Shown: positions 36,413-44,727 of the stretch, piece by piece
Layout of the letters: every line of letters starts with the position of its first letter
Position numbering within the stretch: the stretch's first letter is position 1
Assembly: GCF_003008575.1 (NCBI RefSeq)
Contig: NZ_CP027667.1
Span: 1,616,501 to 1,680,500 of the forward strand
Reading direction: 5' to 3'
Length of the DNA: 64,000 bases
From: Melaminivora suipulveris
GTDB lineage: Bacteria; Pseudomonadota; Gammaproteobacteria; Burkholderiales; Burkholderiaceae_C
Program-made: the position numbers and the translations under genes
Notes under the pieces: generated by a model
Databases searched by the model: none
What the model was told of the DNA's origin: nothing
Seen by the model: only the letters and a program-made list of their open reading frames with translations

Positions 36413-37303
36413 TCAGGCACGCGCCGCGCGCAGCTCGGCCGCGACCACGATCAGCAGCCCGGACAGCACCGCCGCCAGTCCGGCGAAGGCCATTGCGCCC
36501 GGACGCTCGCCGACGATGACGATCGCCAGCGCGAACGCTGTGACCGGCTCGGCCAGCGCCAGCGTCACCGCCGTGGCGCCGCTGATGCGCCGCAGCGCCG
36601 TGCTGAACAGCAGATAGGCCACGCCGGTGGCCACCAGCCCCAGATAGGCCACCACGGCCCAGGTGCCAGGCTGCGGTGCCGGTACGCCCGCCAGCGCCAG
36701 CGCCACCGGCAGCGCCAACAGCGCCGCGCCGCCAAAGGCAGCGAGATTGGCCTGCGCCGCGCCCACCTGCGCCACCAGGCGCTGGTTGACCAGCGCGTAG
36801 CCGGCGTACGACAGGCCGGCCAGCAGGCACAGCGCGATGCTGGCCAGCGGTGCGCCGGCGGCGCCGCGTCCGTCCAGCACCATGGCCGCGCCGCCGGCCA
36901 CGCCCAGCAGCGTACCCAGCCACCACAGCGCCGGCGGCAGGCGGCGCTGCCAGGCGGTCTGCAGCAGCCCGGCCCAGATCGGGCCGCTGCCGATCGCCAG
37001 CGCCGTGCCCAGTGCCACGCCGGCGGATTTGACGCCGGCGAAAAAGCTCAGGTTGTAGGCGGCGACGCAGCCCGCTGCCGCCAGCGCCAGGCTGCGCGGC
37101 CAGGGTGGCCTAGTGCCCCCGCGGCGGCGCCAGGCCGGTGGCGCCAGCGCCGCGAAAAACACGCTGGCCACGGCCAGGCGCAGCGCGCCGGTCCAGTAGG
37201 GCGACAGACCCGCCGGCGCCAGGCTTTGTGCGGTGCCGGTGGTGCCCCACAGGGCGGCGGCCAGCAGCACCAGGGAGATGCCGTGCAGGGAGGATGCGGT
37301 CAT
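36413..37303 (-). CDS. EamA/DMT-superfamily transporter
   Basis: Membrane protein of 296 residues with ten predicted hydrophobic segments in two EamA halves. N-terminal motif LVLLAAALWGTTGTAQSLAP and second-half LSYAGYALVNQRLVAQ, then GATAVTLALAEPVTAFALAIVIVGERPG, are typical of the RhaT/YtfF-like exporters. Single gene. Upstream is a long repeat-rich gap including a hexanucleotide tract about 95 bp before the start. Confidence 0.88.
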   Translation of the reverse strand: MTASSLHGISLVLLAAALWGTTGTAQSLAPAGLSPYWTGALRLAVASVFFAALAPPAWRRRGGTRPPWPRSLALAAAGCVAAYNLSFFAGVKSAGVALGTALAIGSGPIWAGLLQTAWQRRLPPALWWLGTLLGVAGGAAMVLDGRGAAGAPLASIALCLLAGLSYAGYALVNQRLVAQVGAAQANLAAFGGAALLALPVALALAGVPAPQPGTWAVVAYLGLVATGVAYLLFSTALRRISGATAVTLALAEPVTAFALAIVIVGERPGAMAFAGLAAVLSGLLIVVAAELRAARA

Positions 37304-37397
37304 GGTGGGCGGCGATCATGCCAGGGGCAGGCGCATGCATTCGAGGGCCCGCCCCCTTTCTTTCACGCACTGGGGATGCGGCGCGCAGCGGGCACGG

Positions 37398-37445
37398 TCT
37401 TCCTCTTCCTCTTCCTCTCCCTCTCCCTCTCCCTCTCCCTCTCCC
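37398..37445. repeat. Hexanucleotide tandem repeat (3 x TCTTCC, 5 x TCTCCC)
   Basis: Eight uninterrupted 6-base units, 48 bp in all. The last units merge into the left arm of the adjoining hairpin. Copy number could vary by slippage. Confidence 0.9.
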
Positions 37446-37460
37446 GCGTGCGGGAGAGGG
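37437..37460. repeat. REP-like hairpin, left member of an inverted pair
   Basis: CCCTCTCCCGC (37437-37447) pairs with GCGGGAGAGGG (37450-37460), an 11-bp perfect stem. It continues into TCGGGGTGAGGG, which mirrors CCCTCACCCC near the right member. Confidence 0.75.
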
Positions 37461-37505
37461 TCGGGGTGAGGGCGGTCGTCGATGCGGGCGCGGCGCCTGA
37501 ACTGG

Positions 37506-37542
37506 CCCCTCACCCCAGCCCTCGCCCCCCGAGGGGCGAGGG
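37506..37542. repeat. REP-like hairpin, right member of an inverted pair
   Basis: CCCCTCACCCCAG (from 37506) leads into stem CCCTCGCCCC (37519-37528) with GGGGCGAGGG (37533-37542), a 10-bp perfect stem and 4-base loop. Inverted relative to the left member. Confidence 0.75.
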
Positions 37543-37685
37543 AGCAAGAGGGGCCGGACTGTCGGTGGAAACGTCGTCCGCTACCCCGCAGGCGATGGAA
37601 CCCCAAAGACGGGCCAGGCTGCGGCAGAGCCTGCGGATAATGGCCCGCCTGCACCCGGGTCGCCCCCGCTCTCCCAGCCCCTCCC

Positions 37686-39035
37686 ATGTCCCCCACCACC
37701 GCTCCCCCCGCGCCCGACGTCCCCACCCGCCGCTCCTGGCGCCAGGCGCTGCGCGTCTATCTGGAGCCGGCCAGCCTGCGCATGCTGGCGCTGGGCTTTT
37801 CCGCCGGGCTGCCGCTCTTGCTGGTGCTGGGCACGCTGTCGTTCTGGCTGCGCGAGGCGGGGGTGGACCGCACCACCATCGGCTACTTGTCCTGGGTCGG
37901 GCTGGCGTACGCCTTCAAGTGGGTCTGGTCGCCGCTGGTGGACCGCATGCCGCTGCCGCTGGCCACGCGCTGGCTGGGGCGGCGGCGCAGCTGGTTGCTG
38001 GCGGCGCAGGCGCTGATCATGGGCGGCCTGATCGGCATGGCGTGGAGCGATCCGCGCGTGGAGCTGGCGCCGCTGGTGTGGTGCGCGCTGGCGGTGGCCA
38101 TCGGCTCGGCAACGCAGGACATCGCGCTGGACGCGTTTCGCATCGAGTCCGCCGACGCCGACCGCCAGGCCGCCCTGGCCGCCACCTACCAGACCGGCTA
38201 CCGCCTGGCCATGATCTGGGCCGGCGCCGGCGTGCTGTGGCTGGCGGCGCGCGCCGAGCTGTCGGGCGTCGCCGGCTACCAGCCCCTGGCCTGGCGCACG
38301 GCCTATCTGGTCATGGCCGCGTCGATGCTGCTGGGGGTGCTGACGGTGCTGCTGTCGCCCGAGCCCGCGCCGCGCCCGCTGCCGCCGTCGCGTGGCGTGG
38401 CCCAGTGGCTGCGCGGCGCGCTGGTCGAGCCGTTTGCCGATTTCGTGCGCCGCTACCGCTGGCAGGCGCTGCTGGTGCTGGCGCTGATCGCCGTCTACCG
38501 CATCGCCGACGTCGTCATGGGCATCATGGCCAACCCGTTCTACGTGGACATGGGCTTCACCAAGGACGAGGTCGCCGCCGTCACCAAGGTCTACGGCGTC
38601 GTCATGACGCTGGCCGGGGCCTTCGTCGGCGGCGCCATGGCCATGCGCTGGGGCGTGATGCGCGTGCTGATGCTGGGCGCCGTGCTGTCGGCCGCCAGCA
38701 ATTTGCTGTTCGCCTGGCTGGCCACGCGCGGGCACGACGTCTACGGCCTGATCTTCGTCGTCTCGGCCGACAACCTGGCCGGCGGCATCGCCTCGGCGGC
38801 CTTCATCGCCTACCTGTCGGGGCTGACCAACGTGCAGTACTCGGCCACGCAGTACGCCCTGTTCAGCTCGATGATGCTGCTGCTGCCCAAGTGGCTGGCC
38901 GGGTTCTCCGGGGCTTTCGTCGATGCGCACGGCTACGCCACCTTCTTCACCGGCACCGCGCTGCTGGGTGCGCCGGTCCTGCTGCTGGTGGCGCTGGCTT
39001 CCAGGGTCAAAATGGCCCCCAGTCGGCGTGAATGA
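37686..39035 (+). CDS. MFS transporter, AmpG family
   Basis: Major facilitator of 449 residues with about 12 hydrophobic segments. AmpG features: YLEPASLRMLALGFSAGLPLLLVLGTLSFWLREAGV at the start, YLSWVGLAYAFKWVWSPLVDR in the first loop, and IGSATQDIALDAFRIE. AmpG imports anhydromuropeptides released by wall turnover, so a recycling role is likely. The last codons (KMAPSRRE and stop) come from repeat copy H, suggesting the original end was altered by the repeat. Confidence 0.88.
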   Translation: MSPTTAPPAPDVPTRRSWRQALRVYLEPASLRMLALGFSAGLPLLLVLGTLSFWLREAGVDRTTIGYLSWVGLAYAFKWVWSPLVDRMPLPLATRWLGRRRSWLLAAQALIMGGLIGMAWSDPRVELAPLVWCALAVAIGSATQDIALDAFRIESADADRQAALAATYQTGYRLAMIWAGAGVLWLAARAELSGVAGYQPLAWRTAYLVMAASMLLGVLTVLLSPEPAPRPLPPSRGVAQWLRGALVEPFADFVRRYRWQALLVLALIAVYRIADVVMGIMANPFYVDMGFTKDEVAAVTKVYGVVMTLAGAFVGGAMAMRWGVMRVLMLGAVLSAASNLLFAWLATRGHDVYGLIFVVSADNLAGGIASAAFIAYLSGLTNVQYSATQYALFSSMMLLLPKWLAGFSGAFVDAHGYATFFTGTALLGAPVLLLVALASRVKMAPSRRE

Positions 39036-39066
39036 AGCGCACGCAGCTATAAATACAATAGCATTA
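39006..39066 (-). repeat. Dispersed intergenic repeat, copy H
   Basis: Minus-oriented copy: TATAGCTGCGTGCGCTTCATTCACGCCGACTGGGGGCC. It overlaps the 3' end of the MFS gene and supplies its last residues and stop codon (TGA at 39033-39035). Confidence 0.82.
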
Positions 39067-39128
39067 CATTTACCAGCGCTTTACATGCACGACAAACCGG
39101 TGAGACAGCCGGCGCGGAGGATGGCCCC

Positions 39129-39845
39129 ATGAGTTCCCAGCTTCTGATGATCGAGGATGACGCGCGCCTGGCGCAGATGGTTGGCGACTACCTGGCCCAG
39201 TCGGGCCTGCAGGTGCTGCACCGCGGCGACGGCGAGTCCGGCCTGCAGCGGCTGCAAAACCCGGAAGGCGCGCCGCTGCCCGAGCTGGTCATCCTGGACC
39301 TGATGCTGCCCGGCATCGACGGCCTGGAAGTCTGCCGGCGCATCCGCGCGCTGCCGGGCAGCGTGGCGCGCATCCCCATCCTGATGCTCACCGCCAAGGG
39401 CGACGCCATGGACCGCGTGATCGGCCTGGAGATCGGAGCCGACGACTACCTGCCCAAGCCCTTCGAGCCGCGCGAGCTGCTGGCGCGCATCCGTGCGCTG
39501 CTGCGCCGGCGCGAGGCCGGCAGCGCACAGGCCGAGCACGTCATGCGCTTCGGCCAGCTGGAGATCGACCGCGATGCGCGCACGGTGAGCGTGGCCGGGC
39601 AGCCGGCGGAGCTCACCTCCTACCAGTTCGACCTGCTGGTGACCATGGCCGAGCGCGCCGGACGCGTGCTCTCGCGCGAGCAGATCATGGAAGCCGTTCG
39701 CGGCCGGGAGCTGGAAGCCTTCGACCGCTCCATCGACGTGCACATGGGCCGCATCCGCGCGGCCATCGAGGCTGACCCGAAGAACCCGCGGCGCATCCTC
39801 ACCGTGCGCGGCGTGGGCTACGTCTTCGCGAAACAGCAAGATTGA
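39129..39845 (+). CDS. OmpR/RstA-type response regulator
   Basis: Two-component transcription factor of 238 residues. Receiver domain with acidic pair Asp10/Asp11, phosphoacceptor Asp57 (VILDLMLPG), Thr88 and Lys110 (DDYLPKPFEP); winged-helix DNA-binding domain in the second half (ELTSYQFDLLVTMAERAGRVLSREQIMEAVRG, ending VRGVGYVF). Partner kinase follows after 13 bp. Closest in feel to RstA/CpxR-type regulators of envelope conditions; the signal is unknown. Confidence 0.93.
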   Translation: MSSQLLMIEDDARLAQMVGDYLAQSGLQVLHRGDGESGLQRLQNPEGAPLPELVILDLMLPGIDGLEVCRRIRALPGSVARIPILMLTAKGDAMDRVIGLEIGADDYLPKPFEPRELLARIRALLRRREAGSAQAEHVMRFGQLEIDRDARTVSVAGQPAELTSYQFDLLVTMAERAGRVLSREQIMEAVRGRELEAFDRSIDVHMGRIRAAIEADPKNPRRILTVRGVGYVFAKQQD

Positions 39846-39858
39846 CTGGCGCCGCGCG

Positions 39859-41145
39859 ATGGCCCTGATGAGCCCCACCAGCCCGCTGACGCGGCGCCTG
39901 TACCTGCGCATCTGGCTGGCCGTGGCCGGCAGCCTGGCGGTGTTCGCGCTGCTGGTCGGCTATGCCTGGCGTGTCAGCGCCGAGCACAACGCCCAGCGCC
40001 TGGAGGCGCAGCCGGGGCGCGAGCTGCAACTGCTGGCGCCCGACGGCAGCGTGCTGCTGCAAGGCCTGTCCACGCGCGTGCGGGGCGAGCCCGAAGCCGG
40101 CCTGGAGCTGCGCATCGACGCGCCAGACGGCCAGGCGTATCGCCTGCGCCTGGCGCCGCGCCAGCGCCCGTCGGGCCGCGAGCGCCACGGCGCGGCCTTC
40201 TGGCTGCGCCCGCCATATGGCTTCGTCTGGACGCTGGCGCTGGTCGGCCTGGCCGTCAGCGTGGGCGTTTTCCCCATCATCCGCCGGCTGCTGCAGCGGC
40301 TGGAAGAACTTGAGCGCAGCGTGCAGCGCTTCGGCGAGGGCGACCTGTCGGTGCGCGTGCCCGAGCAGGGGCACGACGAGGTCGCGCGTCTGGCGCACCA
40401 GTTCAACGCCTCGGCGGCGCGCATCCAGGCGCTGGTGGCCTCGCACAAATCGCTGCTGGCCAACGCCTCGCACGAGCTGCGCTCGCCGCTGACGCGCATC
40501 CGCATGGGGCTGGAGCTGATGCAGGGAGGCGCCGCGCCCCTGCCGGCGGCGCGCGCCGAGATCGAGCGCAACATCGCCGAGCTGGACCAGCTGGTAGACG
40601 AAATCCTGCTGGCCAGCCGGCTGGATGCGGACGCGTTCGACGCCGCCAGCATCGAATGCGTCGACCTGCTGGGCCTGGCCGCCGAGGAATGCGTGCGCGT
40701 CGATGCCGAGCTGATCGCCGGCGGCGGCGGTGAGCCCGACGCGGCGCCGCTGGAGGTGCAAGGCGACGCGCGGCTGCTGCGCCGCGCGCTGCGCAACCTG
40801 CTGGAGAACGCCCGCCGCTACAGCCAGGGCGAGGTCACCCTGGCCATCGCGCGCCAGGGCGCCGACAACATGCTGAGCGTGTGCGACCGCGGGCCGGGTG
40901 TCCCGCCGGCGCAGCGCGAGCGCATCTTCGAGCCGTTCTACCGCCTGCCCGGCGCCAGCGAGCGCGCCGGCGGCGTGGGCCTGGGGCTGGCGCTGGTGCG
41001 CTCCATCGCACAGCGCCACGGCGGCAGCGTGCGGTGCACGGCGCGGCCGGACGGCCAGCCGGGCGCCTGCTTCGTGCTGCGTCTGCCGGCCCGTGGCGCC
41101 AGCGGCCTGAGCGACCCCGGCGCTGCGGCATCATCGCCGGCATGA
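39859..41145 (+). CDS. Sensor histidine kinase (RstB/CpxA-like)
   Basis: Membrane kinase of 428 residues. First membrane segment at ~15-35, a short periplasmic loop (~37-120) predicted to hold the sensor, second segment at ~121-140, HAMP (~140-190), HisKA with His205 (ASHELRSPLTRIRMG), and the ATPase domain with N box LLENARRY, DRGPGVPP and GGVGLGLALV. The first ATG at 39859 is used; ATG 39868 is close by. The stop overlaps the MOSC gene start (ATGA), an unusual third partner. Confidence 0.92.
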   Translation: MALMSPTSPLTRRLYLRIWLAVAGSLAVFALLVGYAWRVSAEHNAQRLEAQPGRELQLLAPDGSVLLQGLSTRVRGEPEAGLELRIDAPDGQAYRLRLAPRQRPSGRERHGAAFWLRPPYGFVWTLALVGLAVSVGVFPIIRRLLQRLEELERSVQRFGEGDLSVRVPEQGHDEVARLAHQFNASAARIQALVASHKSLLANASHELRSPLTRIRMGLELMQGGAAPLPAARAEIERNIAELDQLVDEILLASRLDADAFDAASIECVDLLGLAAEECVRVDAELIAGGGGEPDAAPLEVQGDARLLRRALRNLLENARRYSQGEVTLAIARQGADNMLSVCDRGPGVPPAQRERIFEPFYRLPGASERAGGVGLGLALVRSIAQRHGGSVRCTARPDGQPGACFVLRLPARGASGLSDPGAAASSPA

Positions 41146-41870
41146 TTTCTTCCACCCTCGCCCAGCCTCTGCCCCTTGGCAGCTTGCGCAGCGTGCTCAC
41201 CGGCACGGCGCAGCCCTACACCCGGCCCGGCAGCGTCAGCGCCATCGACAAGCAGCCGCGCAGCGGCCCCGTGGCCGTTGGCCCGCTGGGCTTGGCGGGC
41301 GACGAGCAGGGTGATCTGCGCGTGCACGGCGGCCCGCACAAGGCCGTGCATTGCTACGCCTGGGAGCAATACCAGCCCTGGCGCGACGAGCTTGCCGCGC
41401 ATCCGCAGGCGCTGGCTCTGCTGCAAGAACCCGGCGCCTTTGGCGAGAACTTCAGCCTGCAGGGCATCCCCGAGGCCAGCGTCTGCCTGGGCGACCAGTG
41501 GCGCGTGGGCGGTGCCCTGCTCGAAGTCAGCCAGGGCCGCCAGCCGTGCTGGAAGCTGAACGACCGCTTCGGCGTACCCGGCATGGCCCTGCGCGTGCAG
41601 ACCAGCCTGCGCACTGGCTGGTATCTGCGTGTGCTGGAAGGCGGCGAGGTGCGGGAGGGCGATACCGTGTGGCTCACCGCGCGGCCGCACCCTGACTGGC
41701 CTTTGGCGCGCATCATGCGCGCGATCGCCGAGCGCGACTGCACGCCCGCGTTGCTGCGCCAGTTGCTGACCCTGCCGCTGCCGCCCAACTGGGAGCGGCT
41801 GTTCTCGCGCCGGCTGGACAGTGGCCACGTGGAGGATTGGGGCTCGCGCCTGGACGGCGTGAAAGCCTGA
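41142..41870 (+). CDS. MOSC-domain protein (YiiM-like)
   Basis: Protein of 242 residues with a MOSC domain, a sulfur-carrier fold found in molybdenum cofactor sulfurases and in enzymes such as YiiM that reduce N-hydroxylated compounds. Seen: DLRVHGGPHKAVHCYAWEQY, GAFGENFSLQGI and SQGRQPCWKLNDRFG with the conserved cysteine, then a C-terminal helical 3-alpha-like extension. ATG 41142 overlaps the kinase stop, so it belongs to the same transcript as the two-component system. Function of the link unknown. Confidence 0.87.
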   Translation: MISSTLAQPLPLGSLRSVLTGTAQPYTRPGSVSAIDKQPRSGPVAVGPLGLAGDEQGDLRVHGGPHKAVHCYAWEQYQPWRDELAAHPQALALLQEPGAFGENFSLQGIPEASVCLGDQWRVGGALLEVSQGRQPCWKLNDRFGVPGMALRVQTSLRTGWYLRVLEGGEVREGDTVWLTARPHPDWPLARIMRAIAERDCTPALLRQLLTLPLPPNWERLFSRRLDSGHVEDWGSRLDGVKA

Positions 41871-41897
41871 GCGTCGCACCGGGAAAGGACAGACCGC

Positions 41898-42410
41898 ATG
41901 CTGATGACCCGCTGCGCCAAGGCCGCCATGACTGCCTGCCTGGCCGCGTTCGCCGCCATGGTGGCCTTCAACAACCTGGTGGACTACCGCGCCAACCTGG
42001 CCTTCGTGCAGCACGTGCTGGCGATGGACGACATCTTCGAGGGCAGCCGGCACCTGGTGCGCTGGCGCACCATCCAGAGCCCCTTCCTGTGGCACGCGCT
42101 GTATGGCCTGATCATTGCCGGCGAACTCGCCACCGCCGCCCTGCTGGGCCGTGGCGCCTGGGCGCTGTGGCGCGCGCGGCGCGCACCGGCGGCGCAGTTC
42201 GCGCGCGCCAAGCGCTGGACCATCACCGGCGTGCTGGCCGGCTTCGTGCTGTGGTTCCTGGGCTTCATGGTCATCGGCGGCGAGTGGTTCCTGATGTGGC
42301 AGTCGCCGACCTGGAACGGGCAGGCGAGCGCGTTTCGCTTCTACATGACGCTGCTGGCGGTGGGAATCTTCGTCAATCAGGGGGACGGGGAGCTGGAGCC
42401 TGCGCCCTGA
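41898..42410 (+). CDS. DUF2165 small integral membrane protein
   Basis: Membrane protein of 170 residues with four predicted segments (ACLAAFAAMVAFNNLVDY; HALYGLIIAGELATAALLG; WTITGVLAGFVLWFLGFMVIGGEWFLMW; FRFYMTLLAVGIFVNQ). The motif FNNLVDY followed by FVQHVLAMDD is typical of DUF2165. Role unknown. 27 bp behind the MOSC gene, probably the last gene of that operon; converges with the MFS gene. Confidence 0.85.
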   Translation: MLMTRCAKAAMTACLAAFAAMVAFNNLVDYRANLAFVQHVLAMDDIFEGSRHLVRWRTIQSPFLWHALYGLIIAGELATAALLGRGAWALWRARRAPAAQFARAKRWTITGVLAGFVLWFLGFMVIGGEWFLMWQSPTWNGQASAFRFYMTLLAVGIFVNQGDGELEPAP

Positions 42411-42493
42411 GAGCGCCTCGGCCGGGCAGCGAGCAGACGGACGCATATCCGGCGCTACAGCGATATTGTTGGTAGATGGCGGAAGCGAGAGAT

Positions 42494-43747
42494 TCAAATC
42501 GCGGTCTCTCGACGTCCCCACCTCACCGCCGCCCCCACATAAATCCCCGCCCCCGCCACCAACGCCCCCGCAGCCAGACTCAAAGCACGGCTGAACCCCG
42601 CAGCCTCTCCCCCCGAAGCCACCAGCGCCGCCGCCATCGGCGGCCCGATGATCTGCCCCAACCCGTACATCGCCGTGACCAGGCTGGCAAAGCTGTCCGC
42701 CGACGCCGGCCACAGGCGCCGCGCCTCCTGCAGGCCGAAGAACGTGATGGCCGTGAACGGCAGGCCCAACAGCACGCTGCCCAGCGCGAAGCCGGCCGGC
42801 GTCGGCCACCACAGGCCGGCGGCGATGCCCAGGGCCTGCATCACGTAGCAGCCCACCAGCAGCCAGCGCCGGTCCCAAGCGGCGCTGGCGCGTGAGCTGA
42901 GGGCCGCGCCCACGGCCACTGACACGCCGAAGATGGGCCAGAACAGATCGGGCCACACCGACCCCGCCGGCAGTGCGCCGCGCGCGATCACGGGCAGGAA
43001 GGTCGCGGTGACGATGTAGCCCAGGCCCGACAACCCGTAGGCCAGCGCATGCTGCGCCCGCGCCAGGGCGCTGGCCGCAGGGGGTGCGGGCGCACGCGCC
43101 GCCGCGCCGTGTGCGGCCTGCCCAGGCGCCGCCGCGGGGCCTTGCAAAATCGGCCAGATCACCACGCACAGCAGCACCGCCAGCACGCCAAACGCCGCCC
43201 AGCCTGCCGCCGCGCGCCAGTGCGCGGCCACCATGGCGCTGGTCATGAAGCCGGTCAGGGCGATGCCCACGCCCGGCCCGCAGAAGATCAGCGCGCCCAG
43301 CGCCGGCTGCCCGAGCACCGTGAGGCGCACCATGCACCACGACGCCACGTTCAGCAGCACGAAGGCGCTGGCCACACCGGCGGCAAAGCGCAACGTGGGC
43401 CACGTGCCGGACAGCGGCAGCGCCATCGCCAGCGTCAGCACAACCGTGGCGACGAGGCCGGCGCGCGCCAGCCGCGCCGGGTGCCAGCGCACGTACCAGC
43501 CGGCAGCCACCCAGGGCAGCGCCATGCAGGCCAGGGCACCGAGCAAATAGCCGATGTAGTTGGCCGTGGCCAGCCAGCTGCCTTGGCCAAGCGTCACCAC
43601 GCCGTCGGCCAGCATCATGGGCAGCAGGGGTGTGAAGGCGAAGCGCCCGACGCCCATGGCGACGGCCAGCGACAGCAGCCCGGCCAGCACCACGGCGCGG
43701 GGCTGGTCGCGCAGCGCAGGGCGGGTGGTTTCGATTGCGTGATCCAT
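42494..43747 (-). CDS. YbfB/YjiJ-family MFS transporter
   Basis: Major facilitator of 417 residues with about 12 hydrophobic segments. The first-segment motif MGVGRFAFTPLLPMML and GSWLATANYIGYLLGAL are diagnostic of the YbfB/YjiJ subfamily. A low-complexity loop rich in Ala/Pro (~205-225) lies in the middle. Divergent from a LysR regulator with a 51-bp gap carrying a LysR-type dyad, so probably controlled by it. Substrate unknown. Confidence 0.88.
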   Translation of the reverse strand: MDHAIETTRPALRDQPRAVVLAGLLSLAVAMGVGRFAFTPLLPMMLADGVVTLGQGSWLATANYIGYLLGALACMALPWVAAGWYVRWHPARLARAGLVATVVLTLAMALPLSGTWPTLRFAAGVASAFVLLNVASWCMVRLTVLGQPALGALIFCGPGVGIALTGFMTSAMVAAHWRAAAGWAAFGVLAVLLCVVIWPILQGPAAAPGQAAHGAAARAPAPPAASALARAQHALAYGLSGLGYIVTATFLPVIARGALPAGSVWPDLFWPIFGVSVAVGAALSSRASAAWDRRWLLVGCYVMQALGIAAGLWWPTPAGFALGSVLLGLPFTAITFFGLQEARRLWPASADSFASLVTAMYGLGQIIGPPMAAALVASGGEAAGFSRALSLAAGALVAGAGIYVGAAVRWGRRETAI

Positions 43748-43775
43748 ACTGTTTTAAGATTGCTTTTCTCCAAAT

Positions 43776-43792
43776 AATCTTACATACAGATT
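43776..43792. promoter_or_regulatory. LysR-type operator (T-N11-A dyad)
   Basis: AATCT (43776-43780) and AGATT (43788-43792) form a perfect dyad around TACATAC, matching the T-N11-A pattern of LysR-family sites. It lies seven bases before the LysR start codon and between the divergent genes, so it can serve autoregulation and control of the MFS gene. Confidence 0.65.
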
Positions 43793-43798
43793 CATTGC

Positions 43799-44665
43799 AT
43801 GGACCTGGTCGCGCTCCAAATTTTCCGCACCGTGGCGGCCGAGGGCAGCGTCACGCGCGCGGCCGAGCGCCTGGGGCGCGCCCAGTCCAACGTGACCACG
43901 CGGGTGCAGCAACTGGAGCAGTCGCTGGGCTGCCAGCTCTTCGCGCGCGAGGGGCGAGGGCTGCAGCTCACACCCGGCGGTGAAGTGCTGGTGGGTTATG
44001 CCGACCGGCTGCTGGCGCTGGCAGAGGAGGCTCGGCAGGCTGTGTGCGCCGACCAGCCGCGCGGCCGGCTGCGCATCGGCGCCATGGAAAGCACCGCCGC
44101 CGCGCGCCTGCCCGCGCCGCTGGCGCGCCTGCACGCGCAGTGGCCCGCGCTGGAGCTGGAACTGCGCACCGGCTCGTCGCGCCCGCTGGTGGACGACGTG
44201 CTTGCGCACCGGCTGGACTGCGCGCTGGTGGCCTGGCCGCCGCCGGGGCTGGAGGGCGAGCAGGACGCGCTGCCGCTGGCGCGCACGCCGGTGTTCACCG
44301 AGCGCCTGCTGCTGGCCCTGCCCGCGAGCCACCCGCCGGTGGAGCAGCCGGAGGATCTGCAACTGGACACGCTGGCCGCGTTCGCCTGGGGCTGCACCTA
44401 CCGGCGCGTCGCCGAGGACTGGATGCAGCAAGCCCTGGGCCGTGCGCCGCAGGTGCTGGAGCTGGCCTCCTACGCCACCATCCTGGCCTGCGTGGCGGCC
44501 GGGCGCTGCGCCGGCGTGCTGCCCGAGGCCATGCGCGAGTTGCTGCGCGCGCCGCCCGGCCTGCAATGGCTGGATCTGGGCGAATGCCCGACGCTCCTGG
44601 TACACCGCCCCGGCTTCGATACGCCGGCGCTGGCCGCGCTGCTGGCCGCGCTGCGCTGCGACTGA
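43799..44665 (+). CDS. LysR-family transcriptional regulator
   Basis: Regulator of 288 residues: N-terminal winged helix (residues 1-60, DLVALQIFRTVAAEGSVTRAAERLGRAQSNVTTRVQQLEQSLG) and a LysR substrate-binding domain from about 90. The effector is unknown. Divergent from the YbfB-type transporter, the commonest arrangement for a LysR regulator and its target. Confidence 0.92.
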   Translation: MDLVALQIFRTVAAEGSVTRAAERLGRAQSNVTTRVQQLEQSLGCQLFAREGRGLQLTPGGEVLVGYADRLLALAEEARQAVCADQPRGRLRIGAMESTAAARLPAPLARLHAQWPALELELRTGSSRPLVDDVLAHRLDCALVAWPPPGLEGEQDALPLARTPVFTERLLLALPASHPPVEQPEDLQLDTLAAFAWGCTYRRVAEDWMQQALGRAPQVLELASYATILACVAAGRCAGVLPEAMRELLRAPPGLQWLDLGECPTLLVHRPGFDTPALAALLAALRCD

Positions 44666-44727
44666 CCAGTCGCGAACCACGGGCCGACCGTTCACCAACC
44701 CACCTTTTTTGGTCCACCCCTGACGCC

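Larger units (their letters stand above)
37304..37685. other. 382-bp gene-free interval, repeat-rich
   Basis: Between the divergent EamA and MFS genes. It contains a hexanucleotide tract (37398-37445) and two GC-rich hairpins (37437-37460 and 37519-37542) whose flanks are inverted copies of each other. No coding region or clear promoter was recognised; both promoters must lie here. Confidence 0.6.

Noticed and set aside
37398..37445. Possible CRISPR-like array
   Set aside because: Units are contiguous hexamers without spacers; a simple tandem repeat.
36029..39031. 1000-codon plus-strand open frame across the M48, EamA and AmpG genes
   Set aside because: Composition is Arg/Ala/Pro/Gly-rich shadow sequence; three well-supported genes on both strands occupy the interval.
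42460..42525. tRNA-like string (TTGGTAGA, then GATTCAAATC and a GAGAGA/TCTCTC hairpin)
   Set aside because: No cloverleaf or acceptor stem could be built, and most of it lies in the 3' end of the MFS gene.
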